From NCBI RefSeq assembly GCF_003955715.1, contig NZ_CP034463.1, positions 6,262,001-6,326,000 on the forward strand: a DNA stretch of 64,000 nt, in the 5' to 3' direction. This DNA comes from Streptomyces aquilus (lineage in GTDB: Bacteria > Actinomycetota > Actinomycetes > Streptomycetales > Streptomycetaceae). The notes below the pieces were generated by a model. That model was given only the letters and a program-made list of their open reading frames with translations. It searched no databases and was not told the DNA's origin. The position numbers and the translations under genes were made by a program. This document shows, one piece after another, positions 32,601 through 41,234 of this stretch (its first letter is position 1; every line of letters starts with the position of its first letter).

Positions 32601-34233
32601 CGCGGTGACGACGACGTACGACGCCCTGAACCGCCCCACACGCCGCACCACACCCGCCGGTGTCACCACTGACTACGGCTACGACGCGGCAGGCAACCGC
32701 GTCACGCTCACCGCCGCCGGACGCACCCTCGCCTCCACCCATGACGCCGTGGGCCGGGAGACCGCGCGCCGACTGGGCACCACCGGGGCCGTCCTCGCCC
32801 ACACCTGGGACAGCGAGGACCGGCTCACCGCCCAGACGCTCTCCGCACCGCACTCCGCCCGCCCGCTGAAGCAGCAGACGTACTCCTACCGGGCGGACGG
32901 CTGTGTCACGGCCCTCGACGACCAGGGCACCGGGCGCCGCACCTATGACGTCGACCCGGCGGGGCGGATCACCGCCGTGCGCGCGGCGGACTGGACCGAG
33001 TCGTACGCGTACGACGAGGCCGGCAACCAGATCTGGGCCACCTGGCCGGACCGGCACGCCGTTCCGGAGGGGCGCGGCGAGCGGTCGTACGAGGGCGGCC
33101 GGGTCTCGCGTGCCGGTTCCGTGCGCTACGAGTACGACGCCGCGGGCCGTGTCACCGTGCGCCGCAGGACCCGCCTCTCCCGCAAGCCGGACGTGTGGCG
33201 CTACACCTGGGACGGCGAGGACCGGCTCACGTCGGTGACCACACCCGACGGGACGGTCTGGCGCTATCGTTACGACCCCCTCGGCCGCCGGGTCGCCAAG
33301 CAGCGGCTGGCCGGGGACGGCACGACGGTCGTCGAGGAGACCCGCTTCAGCTGGGACGGCCCGCACCTCGTCGAGCAGACCACGCGCACCGTCGACGGCG
33401 CGCGGGAACACACCCTCACCTGGGACCGCGAGGGGACGACCCCGGTCGCGCAGACCGAACGCACGACCCTGGCCGGAGCTCCCCAGGACGTGGTCGACGA
33501 ACGCTTCTACGCCATCGTCACCGACGTCGTCGGCACCCCGACCGAACTCGTCGCCGAGGACGGCTCACTGGCCTGGCAGGCGGACGCCACCCTCTGGGGT
33601 CTGCCCGGACCCTCCCCGGACGCGACCGCGCACACCCCGCTCCGCTTCCCCGGCCAGTACCACGACGAGGAGACAGGGCTCCACTACAACTACTTCCGGC
33701 ACTACGACCCGGTGACCGCGGCCTACGTCAGCCCCGACCCCCTGGGCATGGACGCCGGCCCCAACCCCCGGCGCTACAGTCTCAACCCGCTGCTCTGGAT
33801 CGACTACCTGGGCCTTCTCACCTGCCGGCAGAACGCCCGGCGGCTGAAGAGGAACATGAAGCGAGAGGGGCGGAAGGTGCCACGCGGCCACGCGGCCGCT
33901 CATCTCGTTCCGTCAGGCGGGAGCATGGGGCACTGGGCCCCTGGAGCCCGCAGCCGCGCACTGCTGGAAAGGTACCGAGTCGATGTCAACGACGCCGCCA
34001 ACGGAATCCCGCTGGGCCACCCGAGCCCGCACAACTTCACCCATCGCGAGCCCTTCCTGCGACGCGTCAACGAGCACCTGGAGCAGGTCGTGCGCGACGG
34101 CACCGACCAGGGCCTGGGTGCCCGTGCCATCCGTTCCCAGCTCCGTCAGGAGCTGCGCACCATCGGCCGCCAGGTCGAGGGTGAGCTCGCCACCGGTCAG
34201 CCGGGGGCCGGTGCGTACTGGACGGCGCCATGA
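29671..34233 (+). CDS. Rhs-family polymorphic toxin with AHH-like nuclease C-terminus
   Basis: 1520 residues, ATG start. The first ~100 residues are helical with a WXG100-like EWAGKSAEVF segment (about 59-68), suggesting type VII-type export. Next come an Ala/Lys-rich coiled coil (about 110-210) and one or two membrane spans (about 242-286). The DUF6531 start GDPVDMATGEMVMSATDV lies at about 356. Many YD repeats fill about 440-1300, and the Rhs core RFPGQYHDEETGLHYNYFRHYDPVTAAYVSPDPLGM lies at about 1325-1360. The variable C-terminus begins after DYLGL (1378-1382) and is 138 residues. AAAHLVP (H1411) and NDAANGIPLG (from N1440), followed by HNFTHREPF, match the AHH family of HNH-type DNases. 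AHH normally has two adjacent histidines; here the first is alanine. Cleavage after the core and DNase action are inferred. An immunity gene overlaps its end. Confidence 0.88.
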   Translation: MAGHRPTDWHVLDLDKDPTPGDPDRIKILAKTLHDFADDVSDALRLVNGMAGEDTLLEWAGKSAEVFKDEFGGVPKNLKKLKKSYELCGDALADFWPKLERAQALADRALAKGREAQSDLSSANSRLASADSWVTRANKEADKYKDDPTGSKSGGDKPDESKVRAATRDAQHAKSAQSSAQTDVHNAQGALDAAKKMAEDARKMRDEAARTAKTKIDEASDAGIQNRSWWEEVGDWFSDNWDNIVAVCKVVVAVVGVIAMIIGGPILGAIVLIAALVVLADTLYKYSKGQASLWDVGLAALDCIPGMKGLTTLGGLAKGLKAFGKTGLKGMALGVKGLGKGSRAFGRQMKKLLKRGDPVDMATGEMVMSATDVSLDGMLPLVFERHYRTASQGGSLLGRRWTCTLDQRLVLDATGVRFLVDDGMILVYPVPERDLSVLPVDGPQWPMSWDGTPDGEVTVHRPETGQTLAFRPVAGRGPTELALVAVRDRNDNTITVTYAADGSPARMLHHGGYEIGVTCENGRISALALDSAPERPVLVRYGYDAGGELAEVVNSSGLPLRYFYDERRRMTGWEDRNGVWYRFEYDAAGRCTAGRGRDGLLDYTFAYDDAALRTTAVDSLGNATVYQFNNAFQMIAETDPLGHVVRQEWDERDQLLSRTDPLGRTTRLEWDSAGNLTAVHLPDGSTSSARFNDLNLPVELTGYDGKVTRQEWDERGNCTAVTTPDGGTVRFTRDRTGALASLTDPLGAVQHFTNNAVGQPLTETDALGAVWHYTYDAFGRHTTITDPLGATTETTWTIEGLQATRRDPDGTGEAWTYDPEGNCVAHTDALGQVTRFTYGGFDLLTSRTTADGVRYTFTHDTELRLTQVVNPQGLTWDYTYDAVGRPVAETDFDGRTVTYTYDAAGQLTGRTNPLGQSTAFRYDSVGNQVEKTVDGHATTVFTHDAAGRLLTATGYDATLTYTYDAAGRITGEAIDGHAVTTTYDALNRPTRRTTPAGVTTDYGYDAAGNRVTLTAAGRTLASTHDAVGRETARRLGTTGAVLAHTWDSEDRLTAQTLSAPHSARPLKQQTYSYRADGCVTALDDQGTGRRTYDVDPAGRITAVRAADWTESYAYDEAGNQIWATWPDRHAVPEGRGERSYEGGRVSRAGSVRYEYDAAGRVTVRRRTRLSRKPDVWRYTWDGEDRLTSVTTPDGTVWRYRYDPLGRRVAKQRLAGDGTTVVEETRFSWDGPHLVEQTTRTVDGAREHTLTWDREGTTPVAQTERTTLAGAPQDVVDERFYAIVTDVVGTPTELVAEDGSLAWQADATLWGLPGPSPDATAHTPLRFPGQYHDEETGLHYNYFRHYDPVTAAYVSPDPLGMDAGPNPRRYSLNPLLWIDYLGLLTCRQNARRLKRNMKREGRKVPRGHAAAHLVPSGGSMGHWAPGARSRALLERYRVDVNDAANGIPLGHPSPHNFTHREPFLRRVNEHLEQVVRDGTDQGLGARAIRSQLRQELRTIGRQVEGELATGQPGAGAYWTAP

Positions 34234-34838
34234 CGGCTGAACGCTCCCGCGGCCCCCTCGCGGTCTACCGGTTGATGCCGAGCATGAACGAGTTCCGCAC
34301 CCTCTCTCTGGAGGAGTACGCCCACCGGAAGCTGATTCGCTGGCTGCGTACCGGGTCTCCCGAGGATCTGCCGGAGTCCTTCCGGGCGGAATGGGTCGGC
34401 AATCCGCGGCTGCGGAGGGCGGAGTTCCCGTGCGGGTATCCCGGTGCGCCGGTCTTCAGCCGTCGCGTCGCCGACCTCCTGGCGGAGCAGCTGTCAGCGG
34501 CGGGGAGATACCTCCCCGTGTATCCGGAGGACACCGACGGCCAAGGGGAGCCCGGCTATCTCCTGCATCTCGTGGAGAAGGTCGTCGACTGCGTGGACAC
34601 ACGCCGGTCGTCGAAGCCGAAGAAGGGCACGGGCCAGATGAAGCAGACGTTCTTCGTCCCCGACGCCCTGCCGGCCGAGCTGCCTGCCTTCCGGGTGCCT
34701 GAGTTCCCGGGCGGCGTCCACTGGAACGGTTGGGCGGTGGACCGGCTCAAGGAGATCCTCGGCGACGACCTGGAGGCCCGCCTGATCTGGTCCGAGGACC
34801 GCACACGGACCCCGCATCCCGCTCCGTGGGGCTTCTGA
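34230..34838 (+). CDS. Putative immunity protein for the Rhs toxin
   Basis: 202 residues; its ATG overlaps the toxin stop (ATGA), so translation is coupled, the classic toxin-immunity order. No signal peptide or membrane span, so cytosolic. The layout (PVFSRRVADLLAEQL, then YLPVY, GYLLHLVEKVVDCVD, and later RVPEFPGGVHWNGWAVDRLKEILGDDLEARLIW) resembles Imm11/DUF1629-type immunity proteins, but this is by eye only. Moderate acidity of the C-terminal half suits inhibiting a basic nuclease. Assignment rests mainly on position. Confidence 0.65.
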   Translation: MTAERSRGPLAVYRLMPSMNEFRTLSLEEYAHRKLIRWLRTGSPEDLPESFRAEWVGNPRLRRAEFPCGYPGAPVFSRRVADLLAEQLSAAGRYLPVYPEDTDGQGEPGYLLHLVEKVVDCVDTRRSSKPKKGTGQMKQTFFVPDALPAELPAFRVPEFPGGVHWNGWAVDRLKEILGDDLEARLIWSEDRTRTPHPAPWGF

Positions 34839-35231
34839 CAAGGCGCACGTTCGCCTCTGAGATTTGACTGTTCGCCAACTCGATTTGCCTTTCCATTGGT
34901 TGACGCCAGAAGGGAGGCATTTCCCTGTTCCGGGGCCGGAATTGAAACGTTGTAAGTTGTGGCGTACGTCACTGCGCCCGCCAAATATGCGCAGCGTAGT
35001 CGCCCAATCCGGACCTATGGTGAAGTTCTGAGTGAAAGGCGAGGGCGGACCCAATGCGGCCGCTACTTTTAGGCGTTGCGCCTTCTCGATGCGCAAATTT
35101 TATGCGTTGCCTGTGAAGAGTTCGAGTGGCTACAGTCCCGAGGTCTTCGATCGAACGGGCTTTTGAACGGGGGGCAGCCCTCGTCCCGTGGTCGGTGATG
35201 TCCCACAACTCGACCAATTCCAGGGGGAACT
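34839..35231 (+). other. Lower-GC intergenic region before the SapA-like gene
   Basis: 393 bases without a gene. It is visibly richer in A/T than the surroundings, especially 34855-35100. It contains one good promoter (35107-35136) for the downstream gene. Confidence 0.7.
35107..35136 (+). promoter_or_regulatory. Predicted promoter of the SapA-like gene
   Basis: TTGCCT (35107-35112), an 18-base spacer and TACAGT (35131-35136), predicting a leader of about 90 bases. Confidence 0.5.
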
Positions 35232-35705
35232 ATGTCTGCATTCGGTAGGAACCTGACCCGCCTCGCCGTCGCCGCCTCGGCCGTCGCCGCGCTGGGGGTC
35301 GCCGTGCCGAGCACCCCGGCCGCCGCCGCCTCCGCGACCGTCTGCGGCACCGGGTACGAGTTCGTCGACGCCAAGGCGCTGCCGAGCGCCACGAACCGCT
35401 CCGCGACGCTGTTCTTCTACATGAAGGGCAACAGCGCCTGCGCGATCCTCGACAACAACACCACCGGCGGCGCCAACTACATGGACCTGCAGATGTGGCC
35501 GGGTGACAACAAGGCGGCCGGCGAGCGCGACAAGGGCAACTTCTCGGAGTACGCGGGCCCGGTGCACAGCAGCACCCTCGCGTCCGGTGGCCGCTGTGTC
35601 GGCATCTCCGCGCTGATGAAGAACGAAGCGGGCACCGCCAACCTCTTCAACTGGACGGGCGGTTACGTCTTCTCGGTCGACAACAGCTCGTCCGAGTGCG
35701 CCTGA
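35232..35705 (+). CDS. Secreted SapA-like (spore-associated protein type) protein
   Basis: 157 residues, ATG start behind CAGGGGGAACT. Sec signal peptide: basic start (GRNLTR), a hydrophobic Ala/Val core and cleavage probably near AAA/SATVCG (about residue 32). The mature part has four cysteines. CGTGYEFVDAKAL, GNFSEYAGPVHSS and GGRCVGI follow the pattern of SapA, a protein of Streptomyces spores. No catalytic motif. Likely exported and perhaps cell-surface or spore associated; the SapA link is from memory of the pattern and is moderate. Confidence 0.65.
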   Translation: MSAFGRNLTRLAVAASAVAALGVAVPSTPAAAASATVCGTGYEFVDAKALPSATNRSATLFFYMKGNSACAILDNNTTGGANYMDLQMWPGDNKAAGERDKGNFSEYAGPVHSSTLASGGRCVGISALMKNEAGTANLFNWTGGYVFSVDNSSSECA

Positions 35706-35799
35706 CCGGTCCCTTTCGTCCGACCGCGCCTGAGGGGCCGACCACTCGGCCCCCGGTGCGGCGGATCCGAACTCCTAAACAAATCGGGGAACTTCAGCC

Positions 35800-38700
35800 T
35801 TGAGACCCAGGCGAAAACTTCACAGACCTCTGGTGGTCATAGCGGCGTGCACCGCGTTGAGCGGTGGCCTGCTGAGCGCCGCTCCGGCGTTCGGCGCGCC
35901 GGACACCGGAACCCACTCGACGTCCGCGTCCGGCCCCACCACCCAAGCCGGCCCGGCCTCCGCGACCCCCGGTCCGTCAGGAAACGGCCGGATCAAGGAC
36001 CCGGGCCACAAGCTCGGCACCGGATGGAAGTCCTCGTCCGACCGGGCCGTCACCGCCGCCGCTGACGCCGACGGCGTGCACATCCTCGTGGCGGACTCCA
36101 AGGACGCGTACGCGTGGAAGACCGCCGCGATCCTCGCCGAGCCCGGGATGCCGGCGGATTCGTGGATCGGCAACCAGTGCCTGATGGACCGGAACCATGT
36201 GGCCGTCGTCTACGCGCCGCGTACGTTCACCAACAAGCCCGACCTGTTCCAGGGCGGGGCGTTCACGGCGATCGTCGACACCGGCACGGGCTCGGTCACC
36301 AAGCTCGGCTTCACCGCCTCGCTGGCGTACTTCGACCCGACCTGCAACACCTCCGCCCATACGGCCGCCTTCACCGCGTACCGGGACATGAACGACCCGG
36401 CCGCGGTGAAGACCCGTGTGGTCACCGTGAACACGGGGGGCAAGCAGCTGACCCAGGCGTCGGTGCGCGGCGAGGTCACCTCGGCCGCGCCGGTCACCGG
36501 CGGTGCCGTCGGTGCGATCGGCCACGATCTGGTGCGCCTCGGCGACACCGGCAGGAGCACGTCCGGGAAGACCGGCAAGGTGACGTCCGTCGGTGCCGTC
36601 GCCTTCGACATCCGGCCGCTCGACGCCCGTGGTGAGGAGATCGCGTTCGTCGAGCGCGGCAACAAGAAGCACACGGCGAAGATCTGGCGCGGTCACGGCA
36701 AGCCGGCCACGGTCGCCTCCGGCGCTCCCGGCGCGATCGACCTCGCGCCCGGCGCTCCCGGCAAGGCGTTTCTGACCGGGAAGACGACCGGTGCCGTGCA
36801 CACGAAGGGCACGGGCATCACCCGGCTCGACGCGCCCGCCGACACCGATGTCTCCACGCAGGGCCGGCTCGCCGTCGACCCCGTGCTGATGCCCGGCGTA
36901 CGGGCCGGTCTGGAGCGCATCGAGAACGCCGGCCGCGGCTTCACCAAGGCCCCGCAGAACAAAGAGGGCAAGGCGGCCGCCGAGTCCGCCGTGTCGCCGC
37001 AGACCTTGGCGAAGACGGCACCGGCCACCATCACCTCCACCGCCACCACCACGGGCACCGAGCTGACCCAGCAGGTGGCGCCGCGGACGGCGGCGGGCAC
37101 CGGGGAGCCCTCGCCCGCGCTGGGCAGCGGCACCAAGCCGGTCACGGAGACCGCGTCGGGCGGCCTTGACACCCAGCTGGAACGCGCCGCCCCCGCCACC
37201 GCCACGGCCTCGGACCCGGCGCACGACCCGACCGACCCGGACCGCTGGTGCTCGGTCTCCCGCAACGACGTCAGCGTGCAGGCGCTCCAGCCGACCCCCA
37301 ACCAGGTCGAGTGGGCCGCCGGCATGGCCGTACGCGGCAACCTCACCTCCTCGTGGATCCGGCAGGGCGGCTACCGGGACCAGGCCGGTCTCGGCACCGT
37401 CGACCCGCAGGGCCTCTTCCCCAGGCCGACGCTGAACGCCAAGGCCGGCGCCCAGATCCCGGTCAACGTCCTGCTCGGCATCCTGTCCCAGGAATCGAAC
37501 CTGTGGCAGGCCGAGTCCGGCGCGATCCCGGGCCAGATGGGCAGCCCGCTCGCCGCGGTGGACGGCTACTACGGCCACAAGGCCGGCGGCACGGTCGCCG
37601 ACTTCTGGAACATCCACTGGGACAAGTCCGACTGCGGCTACGGCGTGGGCCAGGTCACCGACGGCATGCGCATGGCGGGGCACGAGAAGGACCACGAGAC
37701 GTCTCTCTCCCCGGGGAAGCAGAAGATCGTCGCCGTCGACTACGCGAGCAACATCGCCGCGTCGATGAAGATCCTCGCGGACAAGTGGAACGAGGTGCAC
37801 ACCGCCGGGCAGACGGTCACCGTCAACGACGACGACCCGTCGAGGGTGGAGAACTGGTTCACCGCCGTCTGGAACTACAACCTCGGTTTCAACCCGCCGA
37901 CCGCTTCGGGCGGCGCGTGGGGTCTGGGCTGGTACAACAACCCGGCCAACCCCGTGTACAAGAACGACAACCCGTTCATGGACACCACCGTCGACCCCGA
38001 CGCCAACCACGACGCGGCACACCCGCAGGACTGGCCGTACGAAGAGAAGGTGATGGGCTGGGCCGCCTGGTCCACGGACACGGGCTTCTCCTACGCCACC
38101 TCCGGGCGCCAGGACTGGCAGGGCGAGTCCGGGTTCTCCTCGGCCGGCTTCCGCCCCGCCTGGTGGGTCAGTGACGTGCAGCGTTCCATGGTCTCCCCGC
38201 CCAAGAGCACCTTCTGCAACAGTCACAACAACTGTGACCCGAGCAGTCCGCCGGACTGCCCGGACGCCGCCTGCTACAAGAAGTACTGGTGGAACCAGTC
38301 GAACGCGAAGTGGAAGGACGACTGCGCCACCAACTGCGGCCACGAGAACATCAAGTACCAGACGCTCGTGAACGAGCCGGGCCGCGGCTACCGGCTGAAG
38401 AACGGCACCCCGGTGTGCAGCGGGGCCCCGTCGGGCGCCACGGTCGTCGCCTCCGTACCCAACGGCACTCCGACCTGGAGCGACTGCGGCGCGGTCAAGT
38501 CCGACGGCACGTTCCGCTTCACGTTCTACGCCGACACCCAGGGGCAGTACGAGGCCAAGGCCGACCTGCACCAGATAGGCGGCGGCTACGGCGGTCACTT
38601 CTGGTACACCCACACCCGCGACACCGACCATCTGGGCGGCACCACCTCGGGCCCCATGACGATCCGCGGTAGCTGGACCCCGAACGGCAGCTTCGATCTC

Positions 38701-40314
38701 GCCCAGGTCTGGGTGCACGTCCCCGACACCGGAGCACAGGAGAAGCGCGCCCACTACGAGGTCACCGGTGCGGTCGGCGGTCCCTACGACCGGTACATCG
38801 ACCAGAACGGCAACAACAACAAGTGGGTCTCGCTGGGTGCCTTCAAGTTCAACGGCACCCCGAGCGTGTCCCTGTCCAACTACTCGCCCACCGGGTCCGC
38901 GGACGCCGACGTCGCCTACGGCGCCATCGCCTTCCAGCCGGTGCAGGGCACGTTCGTCCACCGCACGCTGACGGCGGCCTCGGTCTTCGACCCCAACCAG
39001 GAGCTCAACTCCAACTGGCCGGTCACCGAGCTCAACACGCCCATCCGCTCGATGAAGTCGCTCTACGACTGGGGGGTCGAGCTCTCCCACGGGACGGACG
39101 GCGGCCCGCTGTGGGACGGCACTCCCAGCAACGAGGTGTCGGACAACGGCCTGACGTCGTGGCCGCGCTGCACCACCGAGACGAACAAGGACGAGTGCAC
39201 GGGTCCCAAGACCTATGACGCGGGCGAGCAGTGGTACCAGAACATCAAGGCCGGCGGATACACGCCGAACTCCGACGGAACGGTGCCGTCAATGTCCATC
39301 CCGATGTGGATGGGCATGTCGAACTCCCGCCCGAGCATGTCGGCGTCTCCCGGCCAGGCGTTCCAGGACCCCAACAGCTACAAGATCAAGAGCGATGTCG
39401 ACGTGACGTTCGTGAAGGACAGCACGGGGCACATCATCCCGGGCAGCCAGAGCGCGAGCTTCGACAACCGGGTCGGCAACGCCCACCTGCCCGTCTTCGT
39501 CACCCAACTGATCAAGGGCATCTCGGCGGACTACCACATCCCTGTCCCCGACCTCACCTACACGACCCCCGACGCCCTGGAATACGGGCGCACCTACACC
39601 GCCGACCCGCTCGTGGACGGGGACACACCGGGGCAGGCCTACTTCCCGCACCTCAGGGGCGCGCGCCTGAACTCGGACAACACCTGTGTGGACATCCGCG
39701 CCGTGGGCGGAGGCGTCCACGGATACCGCGCGATGATCGGCCACAAGTCCATCAACGACAACATGAAGGCCTGGCTCGACAAGGTCGACGCCAGCGCCGA
39801 CACCAACTTCTCGGTGCGCCGGGTGGCAGGGGACATCTACTCGATGTTCTTCAAGAACTCCGGCGACTGGAACAACAACATGTGGGGCAGCATGATCGGC
39901 AACGCTCCGCCGATCTGGCACGACATCGCCGCCGCGTTCTGCGCGGACGGCTCGGTCAAGCCGACCCACCTGGAGACGAACAAGGACGCGGACCCGAGCA
40001 ACGCCCTGGTGTACCAGAGCTACATGCCCGATCTCTATGTCTACGTCGACGGGAAGATGACGGACAACCTCGGCCGTCCGTCCAGCGGCCGGGTGCACGT
40101 GGGGGACTGGAAGGACTTCTCCAACTTCCCCGCCAACGCTCCCAACGGCAACGGCTTCGCCAGCTGCGATGCCGCGAACAGGGGAAGCGGCGGTAACCCG
40201 TGGCGCGTGGACGCACCTGTCCCGGTCTTCGGCGACGGCCCCGGAAACCGGCCGTCGAGCGTCATCCACTGTGACGACCCGAGCGTGAAGTTCTCCACCA
40301 ATCTGACGCAGTGA
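35800..40314 (+). CDS. Large exported protein with lysozyme-like and golvesin-like regions
   Basis: 1504 residues, TTG start behind CGGGGAA. Sec signal peptide (basic start, then VVIAACTALSGGLLSAAPAFGA; cleavage near 32). Residues ~65-390 look beta-rich, perhaps propeller-like. Residues ~555-720 resemble a soluble lytic transglycosylase/lysozyme fold: LLGILSQESNLWQ gives a candidate catalytic glutamate E565, with GYGVGQV near 613-619. Residues ~905-1045 match the golvesin C-terminal-like beta domain (YEVTGAVGGPYDRYIDQNGNNNKWVSLGAFKF). The long C-terminus is not recognised. Cys-rich stretches suggest an extracytoplasmic fold. It is next to the Rhs toxin locus and may act in cell-wall remodelling or delivery; this is inference. 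A strong terminator follows. Confidence 0.8.
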   Translation: MRPRRKLHRPLVVIAACTALSGGLLSAAPAFGAPDTGTHSTSASGPTTQAGPASATPGPSGNGRIKDPGHKLGTGWKSSSDRAVTAAADADGVHILVADSKDAYAWKTAAILAEPGMPADSWIGNQCLMDRNHVAVVYAPRTFTNKPDLFQGGAFTAIVDTGTGSVTKLGFTASLAYFDPTCNTSAHTAAFTAYRDMNDPAAVKTRVVTVNTGGKQLTQASVRGEVTSAAPVTGGAVGAIGHDLVRLGDTGRSTSGKTGKVTSVGAVAFDIRPLDARGEEIAFVERGNKKHTAKIWRGHGKPATVASGAPGAIDLAPGAPGKAFLTGKTTGAVHTKGTGITRLDAPADTDVSTQGRLAVDPVLMPGVRAGLERIENAGRGFTKAPQNKEGKAAAESAVSPQTLAKTAPATITSTATTTGTELTQQVAPRTAAGTGEPSPALGSGTKPVTETASGGLDTQLERAAPATATASDPAHDPTDPDRWCSVSRNDVSVQALQPTPNQVEWAAGMAVRGNLTSSWIRQGGYRDQAGLGTVDPQGLFPRPTLNAKAGAQIPVNVLLGILSQESNLWQAESGAIPGQMGSPLAAVDGYYGHKAGGTVADFWNIHWDKSDCGYGVGQVTDGMRMAGHEKDHETSLSPGKQKIVAVDYASNIAASMKILADKWNEVHTAGQTVTVNDDDPSRVENWFTAVWNYNLGFNPPTASGGAWGLGWYNNPANPVYKNDNPFMDTTVDPDANHDAAHPQDWPYEEKVMGWAAWSTDTGFSYATSGRQDWQGESGFSSAGFRPAWWVSDVQRSMVSPPKSTFCNSHNNCDPSSPPDCPDAACYKKYWWNQSNAKWKDDCATNCGHENIKYQTLVNEPGRGYRLKNGTPVCSGAPSGATVVASVPNGTPTWSDCGAVKSDGTFRFTFYADTQGQYEAKADLHQIGGGYGGHFWYTHTRDTDHLGGTTSGPMTIRGSWTPNGSFDLAQVWVHVPDTGAQEKRAHYEVTGAVGGPYDRYIDQNGNNNKWVSLGAFKFNGTPSVSLSNYSPTGSADADVAYGAIAFQPVQGTFVHRTLTAASVFDPNQELNSNWPVTELNTPIRSMKSLYDWGVELSHGTDGGPLWDGTPSNEVSDNGLTSWPRCTTETNKDECTGPKTYDAGEQWYQNIKAGGYTPNSDGTVPSMSIPMWMGMSNSRPSMSASPGQAFQDPNSYKIKSDVDVTFVKDSTGHIIPGSQSASFDNRVGNAHLPVFVTQLIKGISADYHIPVPDLTYTTPDALEYGRTYTADPLVDGDTPGQAYFPHLRGARLNSDNTCVDIRAVGGGVHGYRAMIGHKSINDNMKAWLDKVDASADTNFSVRRVAGDIYSMFFKNSGDWNNNMWGSMIGNAPPIWHDIAAAFCADGSVKPTHLETNKDADPSNALVYQSYMPDLYVYVDGKMTDNLGRPSSGRVHVGDWKDFSNFPANAPNGNGFASCDAANRGSGGNPWRVDAPVPVFGDGPGNRPSSVIHCDDPSVKFSTNLTQ

Positions 40315-40330
40315 CCCCGGGTGGTTGAAT

Positions 40331-40363
40331 GACGGGGGCCGGGTCTGCGGCCCGGCCCCCGTC
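40331..40363 (+). terminator. Terminator after the large exported protein
   Basis: GACGGGGGCCGGG (40331-40343) pairs with CCCGGCCCCCGTC (40351-40363), a perfect 13-bp stem. Confidence 0.88.
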
Positions 40364-40406
40364 TTCCGTCCGGGTGATGCCTCCGTGAGACACAGAAAGG
40401 CACGTC

Positions 40407-40592
40407 GTGGGAGCGGGGTTCCTGATCGTATTCGTCCTGCTGTTCCTGTACCTGACCCCCATGACCGTGCTGTGCGTGAAAATCGCCGACAGGAACTCGT
40501 GGAAAATGGGGCTCGTCTTCGCGAGCGCCCTCATATTCCTCCCGGCCGCGCTCATCGCGGGCTGGATCCTCGTGGGGACCGGGGTTCTGTGA
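40407..40592 (+). CDS. Small two-span membrane protein
   Basis: 61 residues, GTG start 6 bases behind AGAAAGG. Two hydrophobic spans (FLIVFVLLFLYLTPMTVLCV and GLVFASALIFLPAALIAGWI). No family recognised. A second small membrane gene starts 19 bases downstream, so they are probably a pair. Confidence 0.6.
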   Translation: MGAGFLIVFVLLFLYLTPMTVLCVKIADRNSWKMGLVFASALIFLPAALIAGWILVGTGVL

Positions 40593-40611
40593 TCCGAAGG
40601 GCCGAGGACGC

Positions 40612-40908
40612 GTGACCGTCATAGTCGTCGCACTGGCCGTGACCCTCCTGGCCACCGCGTACGTGTGGCCGTTGGTGCCGTTGGTCATTTACCCGATGCG
40701 CAGATGGCGAGGGTTCTGGGCCGCGCTCTACTGCGCTGCGATCGGTGCGGTCTGCGCGGTGGTGTTCCGTGATCTCCGCTATATGGTCGGCGATTTCTTC
40801 GAGCTCTCCGTGGTCCTCGCGCTACTGAGAGCGATCGTCGAGGTGGCCGGGCTCGCGGAGCCGGTGCGCAGGAAGCGCCGAGAGGCCCGCGAGGACACCC
40901 CGAGCTGA
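40612..40908 (+). CDS. Small hypothetical membrane protein
   Basis: 98 residues, GTG start. Hydrophobic spans near residues 3-30, 36-50 and 60-80, with a basic C-terminal tail (PVRRKRREAREDTPS). Probably co-transcribed with the preceding 61-residue gene. No family recognised. Confidence 0.55.
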   Translation: MTVIVVALAVTLLATAYVWPLVPLVIYPMRRWRGFWAALYCAAIGAVCAVVFRDLRYMVGDFFELSVVLALLRAIVEVAGLAEPVRRKRREAREDTPS

Positions 40909-40917
40909 GCCAAGGGT

Positions 40918-40945
40918 TTGACCTGCGTCACTCCCGGGGTACGAT
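40918..40945 (+). promoter_or_regulatory. Predicted S10 operon promoter
   Basis: TTGACC (40918-40923), a 16-base spacer and TACGAT (40940-40945). The same TTGACC -35 hexamer is used at the rpsL promoter. Confidence 0.7.
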
Positions 40946-41210
40946 CCTCGGCTTCGATTGGCCAGCGCCCCACCCCATATGGCAGACTGTCCGAGTTGCT
41001 CGGTCGAGTGTTGATGCTGCGCGCCTCCCGCCGGGAGGACCGGAAGCGAGTCCCACAGTACTCGTCGCCCTAACTGCCACTACGGCAGCGCTGGGGCGGA
41101 CGTACGGGAATCTTTCGGGAAGCAAGGTGCGGCACCGGCCAGGCACCCGGTGATTCTCTTTCTCAGGCAAGGGATGTTCGAACAAGGGACATCTGTGTCA
41201 GCGAAAGCGC

Positions 41211-41234
41211 GACACGCCCGACCGCGTGGGTCGG
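41211..41234 (+). promoter_or_regulatory. Shared leader element, copy 2 (rpsJ leader)
   Basis: Same core as in the rpsL leader (CCGACCGCGTGGGTCGG); 23 of 24 bases are identical to 21647-21670. It ends 61 bases before the rpsJ start and can fold as a hairpin. Confidence 0.75.
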
